Assembly (NCBI GenBank): GCA_003024985.2
Contig: PXIH01S0016421.1
DNA: 11,220 bases
Origin: Euperipatoides rowelli
Lineage: Eukaryota; Onychophora; Udeonychophora; Euonychophora; Peripatopsidae
Reading direction: 5' to 3' (one strand)
Under the pieces are notes generated by a model. That model was not told the DNA's origin. It saw only the letters and a list, made by a program, of their open reading frames with translations, and did no database searches. Position 1 is the stretch's first letter. The number at the start of each line of letters is the position of its first letter. Shown here in pieces: positions 1 through 8,617 of the stretch. The translations under genes and the position numbers were made by a program.

Positions 1-705
1 TCCCCTATGGCATTGCTTGAAATCGAACATCTGTTAAGGTTGTCAATAGGTCTTTTTGACTAATAATAAATAGGATAGAAATTCGGTCGAATATCTTGAA
101 GGTTATATAATAGCAGAACGTGGAAGTCACAAGGTTTTGCAATGCACAAGATAAAAAAACTCGATATGAGCTTTTAAGTCCAAAATTTAGTTAATCCTTA
201 AAGTTTACTTACTATTTGACAATTATGATAAGTATTGTTGTTGTCTAGTTGCATATGATAAATTAAACTTACACTTACACATCGGATTAGCACAGATAAT
301 TGTCACGATGTATTACAAGATGTCTATACATAAAAAAAATATGGCTACTACAGTACACATAACGTTGACAAGAACGAGAGCGTGATCTGAGATTCTATAA
401 AGCTGTATTTCAGACCATACAATTCCCTACCATAAATATGGTTCCCCCTTTGGCTAGTTATTTACATTATGATTACAAGTTTACACTGAAATGCATATCT
501 ACTGTTCAAATATTGAGTTAGTTGTTAGGGTTATAATTCCAATTTATAATCATCATTCACATGTGGGAAATTAATTAAATAAATCATATATGATGATATT
601 CTCATGTTTTAAATAGTCCACTGATAATATCTATATCACTAAATCAATTACTTATAGTCAACAAGAAACTATACCACTCTAGATTGTCAATTGTCTTGAA
701 TTATT
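1..705. other. A+T-rich non-coding stretch
   Basis: I see no open frame of useful length, RNA gene or clear repeat array here. A short segment at 71-95 (TAGGATAGAAATTCGGTCGA followed by ATAT) loosely resembles the inverted complement of the hAT-like terminus at 775-794. It could be the other end of a roughly 720-bp non-autonomous element, but the flanking 8-mers (63-70 and 795-802) do not match as a target-site duplication, so I do not annotate it as an element. Confidence 0.5.
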
Positions 706-794
706 TTCAACAGAATATTCGTATTCGGCCTTTGTTAATGGCCGAATATTTGGTATCCGATATTCGGCCAAAATGAATATTCGTTTCATCCCTA
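706..794. mobile_element. hAT-like element terminus with nested CGAATA palindromes
   Basis: Seen: alternating copies of a TATTCGGCC/GGCCGAATA motif form two perfect hairpins that share one arm. Arms 722-730 and 740-748 (9 bp) enclose a 9-nt loop, and arms 740-749 and 760-769 (10 bp) enclose a 10-nt loop. The octamer GAATATTC flanks them at 713-720 and 775-782. The block ends CGTTTCATCCCTA at 782-794, which on the minus strand reads TAGGGATGAAACG. Known: many animal hAT elements begin C/TAGGG(A/G)TG followed by subterminal CGAATA-rich repeats and make 8-bp target duplications. Inferred: this is one end of a non-autonomous hAT element, or a small folded derivative of one. No partner end with a matching 8-bp duplication was found. 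Confidence 0.45.
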
Positions 795-861
795 AAGAAG
801 GGATATCGTGTGTGGATACCCAATTCCTCAAGAATTGTAACTGCCATCAGCGTAAACTTCC

Positions 862-1073
862 ATGAAGGAAGCAGATCACAGTGCTAAAGACAATTTTATG
901 AAAAATGGTGAAAACAGGCAGTTATTTACGGACAATTTTGAACTAGAAGAAAATCCTAATCAGTGTCTGCAACAAGTTCCAACAACCCCAACGAACTTGT
1001 TATGTCTTACATAACAAGGGAATCCCAGAAAGAAGACTTTCTTACTAATCTTTTTCATGTAGCAATGCATTAA
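862..1073 (+). pseudogene. Frameshifted coding-like relic next to an LTR-like junction
   Basis: An ATG at 862 opens 50 codons ending in TAA at 1012-1014; the peptide begins MKEADHSAKDNFMKNG. A second frame is open from 960 to TAA at 1071-1073 and ends with QKEDFLTNLFHVAMH. The two frames overlap, so a single frameshift between about 960 and 1010 would join them. The stretch is visibly richer in G+C than its flanks and has balanced, polar residue use, which suggests former coding. Its end lies 15 bases before a polypurine tract and TGTTA, where the last ORF of an LTR retroelement would end. I recognise no RNase H, integrase or other domain in it, so identity is open. A host exon fragment is the alternative. 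Confidence 0.35.
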
Positions 1074-1088
1074 GGATATGACCAATGT

Positions 1089-1100
1089 GGGGGAGTGTTA
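1089..1100 (+). promoter_or_regulatory. Polypurine tract / LTR-start-like junction
   Basis: GGGGGAG at 1089-1095 is followed directly by TGTTA at 1096. This arrangement (plus-strand priming polypurine tract joined to a 5'-TGTT LTR start) is typical of the 3' end of copia- and gypsy-type LTR retroelements. The coding-like relic ending at 1073 fits that reading. I could not find a convincing LTR end (CA), a second LTR or a primer-binding site, so the extent of an LTR is undefined. An 11-of-12-match inverted repeat surrounds the junction (1076-1087 against 1111-1122). Confidence 0.35.
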
Positions 1101-1588
1101 AAATCTTGATCAATGGTCATATGTAACTCGTGAATTATTTGCTGATACTTTATTATAGACTAGGGTCATTAATATTATGATTGTTGTGGTAATGTTAATA
1201 TTGCAATGTAAATGTTAACCATAATTATGATAATAGTGTAATGAAAATAATGTAAATATTATAGTACTAATAATAGTAATGTGTGTATAATATTACTAAC
1301 TTTATTTTTATTGCATTAAAATAACAGATTATGGGTAATCGCCTTCTGTAACATGATATAACGTGAACAGCGCTATCTTGTATTTGTTGTAAATATAGCA
1401 CTGGTGCATTCGATATTGTAGTAATATAAGATAAATTAAAAGTTTTAATTGGTCATCCTAAAGTTTAAGTTGGATCATTTTGTACACTACTGTACATGAC
1501 TACATCAGGTAGAAGTAAAATATAATGTTTTAGATAATCAATAATTATCAGATTGCTTTGGATAACCTTAATAGTGATATTGAATAGT
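1101..1588. other. A+T-rich stretch, possible LTR body, no gene seen
   Basis: The sequence is dominated by TAAT/ATG-rich low complexity at about 1160-1310. A slightly more balanced segment follows at 1330-1420. If 1096 is a true LTR start, this would be the LTR and its flank, but no LTR end is recognisable. No coding frame is visible. Confidence 0.4.
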
Positions 1589-1589
1589 N
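1589..1589. other. Ambiguous base (n)
   Basis: One uncalled base interrupts the sequence. It lies in non-coding DNA at the border between A+T-rich sequence and a GC-richer patch, so it may mark a repeat boundary that was hard to assemble or a polymorphic site. Confidence 0.95.
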
Positions 1590-2235
1590 GCAGCACAACG
1601 AAGTTGGAGTATGGTCATATTAGCAACGAGTACAGCAAGCAAACAGCGGTTAAGAATTAGACCAAAGCATTGGTCAGGAACGGATTGTATATCAGGATGG
1701 ATTTCTGGAACTTGACTAAGGCTGACCCTGGGAATAACTTATGGTGAACGAACCCAGGAACATTGCTTGATTATAAATCGTTGCACTTTTGATTTATGTG
1801 CCGAATAGTTCAATCACAGGCAAGAACTTTGATTCAAAACTGTTGAGCTTTTTTATGCATTAGCGGTTGGGTAGCAAACTCTATTGCACTTTCCACGCAA
1901 ATCCAATCAATGGCATGACAATGTCATGATAAAATGGATAACAGCATTATTTTTTTATTTACAGTCCTAACCTAACCCTTACCCTGAACCCTAACTTTTA
2001 CTATGAATTGATTTTGCTCATTTTAACACAACTTCCGTCAGTCTTACTGTTAACCAATCAATGGCTGCTATGGTTGTAATGTTGCTAAGGAATTTGCTAC
2101 TCAGTCGCTTGTTTAATACTATTGTGGATTCTCAGAACATTGGCAAGGCTATTTGCATATCCAACTGTCCATAATTATGAAGTACATCCTGGTTCTGAAA
2201 TGCTTTCTATTTAGTCTGTGTTTGTAATGTAGATT
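1590..2235. other. Moderately GC-rich unclassified repeat-like patch
   Basis: The base composition is more balanced than on either side, but all frames are broken, which suggests an old insertion or repeat of unknown type. Small structures are visible. ATAAATC/GATTTAT at about 1772-1796 form a 7-bp stem. CATGAC/GTCATG at about 1915-1929 form a 6-bp stem. The 12-mer CCAATCAATGGC occurs twice as a direct repeat (about 1903 and 2055). No terminal inverted repeats or protein similarity could be supported. Confidence 0.3.
1966..1996. repeat. Degenerate TTAGGG-type (CCCTAA) run
   Basis: Four to five imperfect CCTAA / CCCTTA / CCCTGAA / CCCTAA units sit in a row. This is the metazoan telomere-type motif in degenerate interstitial form. 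Two similar but weaker stretches occur near 9690-9705 and 9756-9780. It is a short interstitial repeat and does not indicate a chromosome end. Confidence 0.55.
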
Positions 2236-3370
2236 GATGTTACGTCTAGGCTTAAAAGTGCAAATGTAGTAAGTGGACATTTTAGTGGAATTGAAATACT
2301 GGGATTAAAACAACTATTGCATTATTTGTTTGTTGACTTTCGGTAAGTTTTTAAGTAACGTACTTAGTTAAGATAATTGTAGAATGAGTTGTAATAGTTG
2401 TTGATTTGCCATAAGAATTATTACATTATACAGTAGTACTCCCGTGTCTAATATCTCCATAATCATGACTTATTAATTAATATACAATTGCGTTGAATAT
2501 TATAAACTTAATATATATACTGTACATTCAATTACTATAAATATATTTATTTATGATACATTTATATTATTGGTAGCATCATGAATACATTTATTGTATT
2601 TCATGATTTGTGAACATTAAAATATTTACATAAATTATATTCAAAATGTACAATATTATATTCTAGATTATTTTAGATATATTCTCTCTTTTACTGTTGT
2701 GGTTTAATTATGACTGGTTGGACTTGACTCTCATGTTGGGGTTAAGGTTTAGACTTATACACTCAAACATGAAAGGCATTAATCATGCAAATTTTAATTT
2801 GTTTATCCATAAAGGAAAAAAAAAACAATATTGGTGGTATGCCCCATTAATTCAATATAGCCTAATATTTAGGAAATAGTTATATCATATTCTGTTGTTA
2901 ATTAATTTGTTATTTCTATTAGAAAACTACACAGTAATGAGTATTACATCATCTTTACTAATTGTTACTAACAGGGGAAAAAAAGAGGTGATAGCTCAAT
3001 GATTTAGAAGTGTATGCAAAGGAGGTACATGTAGATGGCTAAAAATACAAGAACATTTTTTGAAAGACAAAAAAATATTTTTAATTTGTTATGTAGGTTA
3101 TGGTGTATGAGGAAGTGGAGGGGTGGAGATAGGTGGTCCATATTTTCATAATGCAAATTATGTTCATTTGAAATTTCTCAGTAACATTGCATAGTATTTA
3201 GGAAATGTGTTAGTATTGTAGACTAATATTTTTTATAGTTTAAGCATGAATTTAGGATTGATAAGTAATTCTTAGTTAATTAAAAAAAAATTGTTAAATA
3301 TAAAATAATATTTTCTAATACTGGTACTTAAATTATGTTTTAAATCATACATGATTAAATTCCCAGACCT
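2236..3370. other. A+T-rich non-coding stretch
   Basis: The sequence is very A+T-rich with several homopolymer runs. An open frame at 2697-2879 (60 codons) has skewed composition, no splice context and no recognisable domain, and I treat it as chance. No RNA gene or repeat array is visible. Confidence 0.5.
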
Positions 3371-4559
3371 GTCCCTGAAATTCAAGGATTCTGTCCACCC
3401 CGCCCCGACTTAAAAAAAAAAATTACCCCCATCCACCATTAATTTATATTGATTGATTTAATATGCTATCAATGCACTGGTTTTTAGGCAATTGGCTGGA
3501 ATTTGTTTAGTCTACAAGGAGATCTGCGGGAGATATTATAGACACTTTCAGAGATTACATCATCAATAATTATGTAAATTAAAACTCATCAATTGATTTT
3601 AAACTTAATTATTGAGCTATACTGTATGTTTACTAACTATATTAATTTGTAAACTGGTAGATTGACTAAATACATTTATTTACATATTTATCAAATGCAC
3701 TTAAGATGATAATTTAACATCTTACCAAGGACATAAAAATTAATCTCTGTTTCTTGGACATTGAGTATCTTTGGTCTTTTTCCCGTTTGACTTTAAAGGA
3801 AGTTTACAATTATTTTCTCATTATGCACAATACAAGAAAAACATATAATATATAAATATTTTCCATTCTCTCTCCATTGTACATTTTTCACTAATAGACG
3901 ACAGATCATTTTACTTATTTGGACCAACACAAGTGGACCCAAATTAGACTTGCACTATTTAGAAAAATCATAGAAATCAAGATATTTACCATTAGTGTGA
4001 GCTTATACCAGTTATCAAAAACAAATATATCTTCACAGATGTAAGCAAAAGTCTTTGCATAATCGCCTTATGCGTAAATATAAGCCAATAAAGTGTATAA
4101 GCTGTAATATTTCTTGTTATTTTGTAGTCTTTGTTGTTGTCATTTTGTCACACTTTGCACAAGAATTTATTTTCTTAAGTCAATAACGTGTAATTTGAAT
4201 TTGAAATCATTCAAGATAGTGTCATCAATACCCAACTAATTACCACAAGTCTTCCATTGAACTGAAAAACTGCATTGCACAAAATGTTTTACATGACATT
4301 GTCAACGATTCCCAAGAACATGGAAAAAAACAGCATTTTTTTATTGTTCATAGCATATGCTATACATAATGTAACTGAGAAGTTATAGATACAGTTTGTT
4401 ATGAATTTTAAAATTACAATAGACTGCTGTATTTATGTTTGCATGTGTGACTGAGTGAGTTCCAATTTTTTTTTTAGTAAATAATTGAAATTGAAATTAA
4501 ATACATCTCTTCTACCTTGAAACTTGTAAGCATTTGAATTTTTAAATGTTCTTTTACAG
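3371..4559. other. Non-coding stretch, possibly intronic
   Basis: A C-rich patch at about 3374-3440 contains CACCCCGCCCCGAC followed by an A run. Otherwise the sequence is A+T-rich with all frames broken. GCATAA/TTATGC at about 4056-4072 form a small perfect stem. If the exon-like segment starting at 4560 is real, this stretch would be its upstream intron. Confidence 0.4.
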
Positions 4560-4695
4560 TTACACATCATTAGGAAATGTTAATGACACATGGCCCAATC
4601 CATCTTTGCAAATCATAGATGACCGGGGAATAGTCTGCTACAAGCCAGCCTACATGCTTAATGATCCAACGAAAGAAAGAAATGGGAGAAAATAA
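4560..4695 (+). CDS. Possible terminal exon of an unrecognised gene
   Basis: A pyrimidine-rich tract ending TTCTTTTACAG at 4559 looks like a 3' splice site. After it, one base completes a split codon and 44 codons stay open to TAA at 4693-4695. The peptide runs YTSLGNVNDTWPNPSLQIID and ends with PTKERNGRK. Residue use (W, P, D, G well mixed) and the higher G+C content than the flanks favour coding. An ATTAAA hexamer about 25 bases after the stop could serve polyadenylation. There is no ATG-initiated gene upstream in the window, so earlier exons would lie far away or off the window. I do not recognise the family. It may be a host exon or a remnant of the element that follows. Confidence 0.4.
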
Positions 4696-5347
4696 TGATT
4701 TTATAATTTCTAAATCCAAATTAAAGTTTTAATCATTCTCTATTTTTTTAATCTGTTTTTATATGTAAAAATTATAATGTAAATAATATAGTTTTAAAAG
4801 ATTTGAAAATTTTAAATTAATGTTAGTCTTTTTAAATATTGTAACTTCATTAACTTGCCGAAGACAAAATACATTTTTACCTCACTTGTGTTATTATTTC
4901 CTCATAATATCGCACCTCCGGAAGAATAATGACGTAAATGCAAAAATTTTTAGCTAAATACATAATTAGGGCAGAAAAATGTAAATCTTTCTAATAGAAC
5001 ATTGACATAATTTTAGTAACTTTAGGAGCTGCTAGAATGTAGATGTGTCATTGTTGGAACAGTCAATTTTCAACCAAATAAACAATGACATAATGATCAA
5101 TTGTGTTTTGACTGCTAAATGTGAAACACCGCTTTTATTTCGACAACGATATAATTGTTTTTGTTACATGTTTTAATTATTATTCTGTCAATGTCTAGTA
5201 GAATGACCTACAGTAACTGTTTATTGTGTCATTGTTGATCTATAATTTTCTTTTCTTAAAGTGGCATAAGTGTTATTTATGACATTGTTTACCCAAATAG
5301 TTTTTTTTTTATTATTATTATGACAATGTCAATATTCTGTCTTTCAG
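4696..5347. other. A+T-rich stretch with repeated TGTCATTGTT motif
   Basis: No coding frame is visible. The 10-mer TGTCATTGTT occurs at 5046-5055 and 5227-5236, its perfect complement AACAATGACA at 5081-5090, and a one-base variant TGACATTGTT at about 5280-5289. The first copy and the complement form a 10-bp stem around a 25-nt loop. The end of the stretch is a good acceptor-like tract, TTCTGTCTTTCAG at 5335-5347, directly before the transposase-like relic. Confidence 0.4.
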
Positions 5348-5348
5348 C

Positions 5349-6469
5349 TATAAAAACAGTTTCTACCTACAAAAGGGCCATGCTAGAAAAATATTAAACT
5401 TAGCTCTTAGTATTAATGAGGATGTGAATAATCCTCCACAATTATTGACTGACACATCATTATTAAATTTAATCAGAATTACAACAGTTCAGATCCTATT
5501 GGTAAGTAGGCTATCAAAATCTCTTTTTTTTTTTCTTGTGCTCGAATATTTTACTAGAGTCTTCAGGACAGAATATACAAACCAGTTGAAATCTTGTTTG
5601 TATATTCTGTCCGAGTCAAATCATTCATGACAAGTCAAACGTTTTTTTATGCTAATAATAATCAGTTTAAAAGCTTTCAGTTTGCAATGTCTGTTTTAGA
5701 TATCTGGAATAATAAAAAAACACATTATGTTATTTCTGGTAATGATGGTTTGGGAAACAGAGAAGCTGTCAAAATTGAATCATGTGTCTTAATGTTTATT
5801 TTTGAATACTCATGGTGGTTCCGATGTATTTTATTCTGACAATTGTTGTGGTCAACAAAAAAAAAAAAGGCAAGAAGAGCATTAATTCTATTTAAGTAGA
5901 TGTCTAGAGATACTAATTTTTATAAAATTTTAATTGCTAATTTATACTTATGATGTACTTGTATGCAATGGAAAAGTACAAAAAAACTCCATTACACATA
6001 AATTTCTAATTGGAGGTCATATACAAAATGAAGAGGATATGGTCCACAGCATTATTGAAAATCCCTGATGAAAGCTATAAGTCAGGTTCTATATATGTGC
6101 CTGATCAATACCTTTCTATAATAAGGACTTCTAAGAAAACAGGAAATCCTTTCCTCATCAAATAATTTAGCTTCAGAGATTTTTTCTTTTTAAAATTGCT
6201 TAGTGATAAGATGGCAATCAAATTAGAAAAACTCAAATTAAAATGTTACGTTTTATAAAAGATAGTAAAATATTTGTAAAAACAAGCTACAAACTGCGAA
6301 CAAGCACAGATTAGAACCATTGGAACTAGATGTTCTTCCATAAAGAATATCACCAAGCCCGTATACAATTTAAAAATACCAATAGGTGAAAATAAAAAAA
6401 GATATACAAAATTTATTAGACAATAATAATAATACATAATTCTATGAACCCTTTTTCAGTGGCTTGTAA
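5349..6469 (+). pseudogene. Decayed transposon-derived protein (DNCxGQ / GHxQNE family)
   Basis: Pieces of one protein lie in the right order across all three frames. 5349-5501: begins YKNSFYLQKGHARKILNLAL. About 5636-5800: TFFYANNNQF, then THYVISGNDGLGNREAVKIE, then SCVLMFIFEYS. 5820-5867: SDVFYSDNCCGQQKKK. 5950-5988: MMYLYAMEKYK. 5988-6065: SITHKFLIGG and GGHIQNEEDMVHSIIEN. 6067-6162: SGSIYVPDQYLSIIR and KKTGNPFLIK, then FSFRDFF after a stop. 6261-6290: a VKTSY block. 6355-6423: KPVYNLKIPIGENKKR. 6440-6469: FYEPFFSGL and stop. Known: a widespread family of uncharacterised invertebrate proteins shares YSDNC-x-GQ-x-KN, GHTQNE-x-D-x-VH and IYVP-x-Q in this order. They occur in many copies and are thought to be transposon-derived; an RNase H-like DDE-type fold is my inference. 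The N-terminal half is absent. At least five frameshifts, several at A runs, and internal stops make it dead. Confidence 0.85.
5566..5612. repeat. Perfect 16-bp inverted repeat inside the pseudogene
   Basis: GGACAGAATATACAAA (5566-5581) and its exact reverse complement (5597-5612) enclose a 15-nt loop. It lies between the upstream coding block, which ends near 5501 at a GTAAGT donor-like site, and the next block at about 5636. It may be part of an inserted foldback or MITE fragment, or sit in an intron of the original element. All 16 positions pair while the surrounding ORF is heavily mutated, so it looks younger than the decay or maintained by conversion. Confidence 0.7.
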
Positions 6470-6590
6470 TAATTTTTTTTTTATTATTAATCAGTTTATA
6501 ATTGTTGACACAATTTGCATTAGGTAACATTTGAATTGTAATAATAAAGTATTTAATAATTATTATTTTAAATTTTATTAGTGGAAAAGT

Positions 6591-6640
6591 TTATTCAAGA
6601 ATCCTATGAACCGTTTTTCTGTGGTCGTATTATTTCCTTA
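6591..6640 (+). repeat. Second copy of the pseudogene's C-terminal tail
   Basis: CTATGAACCGTTTTTCTGTGG at 6604-6624 repeats, with two substitutions, the stretch starting at 6442 inside the pseudogene's last codons. The spacing is 162 bp. In frame it again reads SYEPFFCG, and the preceding bases (AAAGTTTATTCAAGAA) resemble those before the first copy (AAATTTATTAGACAAT). This points to a partial local duplication, or to a second insertion of the same family of which only the 3' coding end survives. An acceptor-like ATTTTATTAG precedes it. Confidence 0.55.
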
Positions 6641-6974
6641 ATAGTTACTTTCATTAGATATACGAGTTTGTAAAAAAATATTTTTAATTAATAAACATTC
6701 AAATTTGTGTCATAAGTACTAAATCTTGATAATTTTTAGAAAAACAAGGACACAATTGTAAGGTCATAGATTTAAATGAGCCATAGATGTTCATTTTTTT
6801 TTGAAAATTAAAAAAAACAGCGTCATTTAAAACTAGAGTAAATTTTTAGAGCCTCCTTCCATTATTCTAAGATTACGCCTTTAAGTCTTAGTTGTAATTA
6901 ATCAAAACATTTTTTTTTTAATTGCAATTTTCTGAAGAATTAAATATATGACAATCATGTTATTGTTCTTCCAG
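6641..6974. other. A+T-rich stretch, no gene seen
   Basis: This is low-complexity A/T sequence with several T or A runs. AATAAA-type hexamers near 6543 and 6691 could be old polyadenylation signals of the upstream relic, but they are expected by chance at this composition. Confidence 0.4.
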
Positions 6975-7126
6975 AGGTGCGATATGTATGAGAGAATTGG
7001 TGAAATCATAAATTTTTTTTTCACTTGTGCTTGTTCACAGACTTGCTTCATGAAACTATTCTTTCACTGAGTTGGAGGGATATTGGCATGAAACAGCAGC
7101 CCAGTCATTCTCCCTTTTCATTCTAA
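6975..7126 (+). CDS. Possible exon(s), two overlapping frames, unrecognised
   Basis: There are two acceptor-like sites. The first, TGTTCTTCCAG ending at 6974, opens a frame reading RCDMYERIGEIINFFF up to TGA at 7068-7070. The second, a T-rich tract ending TGCTTGTTCACAG at 7040, opens another frame reading LLHETILSLSWRDIGMKQQP up to TAA at 7124-7126. Both peptides look plausibly coding, and the second has good splice context and a local rise in G+C. Neither is long enough to assign. They may be one decayed exon with a frameshift, alternative terminal exons, or chance. Confidence 0.25.
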
Positions 7127-7164
7127 AAGATACATTTGTTATCTTGGTAATATTTTTAAAATAT

Positions 7165-7420
7165 AGCATTTATTGAATGCCAGCACACTTGCATTTAGGT
7201 ATTTTTTTCACTGCCAGCACTTATGAGATTTGTACAAATTGCACTTAATTATTGAATGCAGACAACTTTTATGATCATGCTTTGTACTTTGAAATTTTTT
7301 TCACTGCCAGATCTTAAGGGAGTAGTAAAAATTGTCAATTTTCAGTTAAGGAATTTATGAGTCACACACAACTTTTATGACTGTGCTTTTGACTTTTAAT
7401 TTTTTTTCACTGCAAGTTCT
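7165..7420. repeat. Degenerate ~100-bp tandem repeat, three copies
   Basis: The block TTTTTTTCACTGCCAG recurs with its T run at 7208-7217, 7301-7310 and (as CACTGCAAG) 7407-7416, giving steps of 93 and 106 bp. The second and third units also share ACAACTTTTATGA followed by TGCTTT about 40 bases earlier. The first and second share TTATTGAATGC. No coding frame runs through it. It is best read as an old tandem duplication. Confidence 0.6.
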
Positions 7421-7490
7421 TTTACTTTTAGGCTGGACTTGATGAGGGTTTTGTTAAAGCAAAGTGTACTTAAGTATGTTTTATACTGTG

Positions 7491-7688
7491 TATATTTAAG
7501 ACGAAACGAGTCTTTATGTGCATGCTCGACTTTTATCCAAAGTAGAACATGCACCCACAAAATACAATAATATGAATAATTTAAATATTTATTCAACCGT
7601 GAGGCAATTGGCAATCTCATCTGTCTACTTATGACTTCACAAAATGAAGTTTACGATTACGACTTTGCTATAAAAAGCAGTCACAATT
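7491..7688 (+). repeat. Dispersed ~195-bp repeat, copy A
   Basis: It aligns along its whole length with 9310-9505 in the same orientation, with scattered substitutions and small indels. Shared blocks include GTCTTTATG, TTTTATCCAAAGT, AACATGCAC, ATAATTTAAATAT and ATCTACTTATGA-like sequence. Internal stems are visible: GTGCATG (7518-7524) with CATGCAC (7548-7554), an inner ACTTT/AAAGT, and ACTTCA/TGAAGT near 7634-7650. Both copies end in a segment reading CTATAAA, then A/G-rich, then CAATT. No tRNA-type A and B boxes, terminal inverted repeats or poly-A tail could be assigned, so the class (SINE, MITE or other) is unknown. Confidence 0.75.
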
Positions 7689-8617
7689 GCAGCCATAAAC
7701 AAATGTAATAAAATAACCCTGTCCTCGCAGAACCAAATCAAAGAAAGTAATTAAAAATAGGATCTTCAAATCCGCCCCCCCCCCCCTTTCAAAGTTTGGT
7801 CTCCAAACTTATAATATGAACAACAAAAAATAAAAATATACAGTATAATAACTATGTAGCTGTAAATTAAAATGGAAGAAATGCTATGAAAGAATGAAAA
7901 ATGATTGAAAAAAAAATTGCTGAAAGGCGAGTCTACATAGGAAAATACTAAATAGTTCCGGGGGATACCTTTTGGTTTTATTATTATCCTGGAGCTTCCC
8001 TTTCCATCAGCTTCGCTATCGATAACCCAGATTGAAAGATATGAGCATCAAATAAGTGAGTAGAAAAGATTTAAGACCTCTCTGCCCTCCCTGAAAATCA
8101 TCTCTGCAAATCATGTCATAAAACTTTAAAAGTTTATCATATGAAAAAATAATAATAGAATATATACTGTATAAGTACTAGGACTTTTTTTCTTTTTTGT
8201 ATCTAAACAGAGAAGAAATATGATTTTTTTTTTCCATCTGAATTTTAAATATCTCAATCTTTTTATAACAAAATAATAAAAAACTAATTTATTATACTTT
8301 ATATATTTTCTTGGTCTGAAAAGTTCTTAAAAATCCCTTTACTTCATTTATTTTGCTTGACAATCTGCCTTTACTTGATTGAATAAGTTCATAAATTGTA
8401 ATGCCTATTATTTCTGCATACACAGTCAACCTATTGTTCATAAAGACAGTTTAGTAATTGACAATCAAATATTTATAGTTTTGCAGTTCAATACAACTCA
8501 GCTTTGAAGATAATACAGTATATGACCGTTTGTTTTTAACAATTATGAAAAAGAGCATTAGGTCTATGGTTGAGTTCTGTAGTTACTTTGGTCATCAAAT
8601 AAAACTAATTCCCATAA
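7689..8617. other. Non-coding stretch with a C12 run and small hairpin
   Basis: A run of twelve C at 7775-7786 is followed by a compact perfect hairpin, AAGTTTGG at 7792-7799 and CCAAACTT at 7803-7810, with a 3-nt loop. A slightly GC-richer patch at about 7950-8110 shows no sustained frame on either strand. The remainder is A+T-rich without identifiable features. Confidence 0.45.

Noticed and set aside
71-794. Complete 724-bp non-autonomous hAT element
   Set aside because: The left end matches only loosely and the 8-mers flanking the two ends differ, so a complete element cannot be supported.
2697-2879. 60-codon open frame on the plus strand
   Set aside because: Composition matches local A+T-rich noise, there is no splice or domain evidence, and it includes a long A run.
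6246-6437. 63-codon minus-strand open frame
   Set aside because: It lies antisense to the C-terminal blocks of the transposase relic, whose plus-strand motifs explain the sequence.
7396-7620. 74-codon minus-strand open frame
   Set aside because: It covers the end of the tandem repeat and most of dispersed repeat copy A; copy B does not keep the frame.
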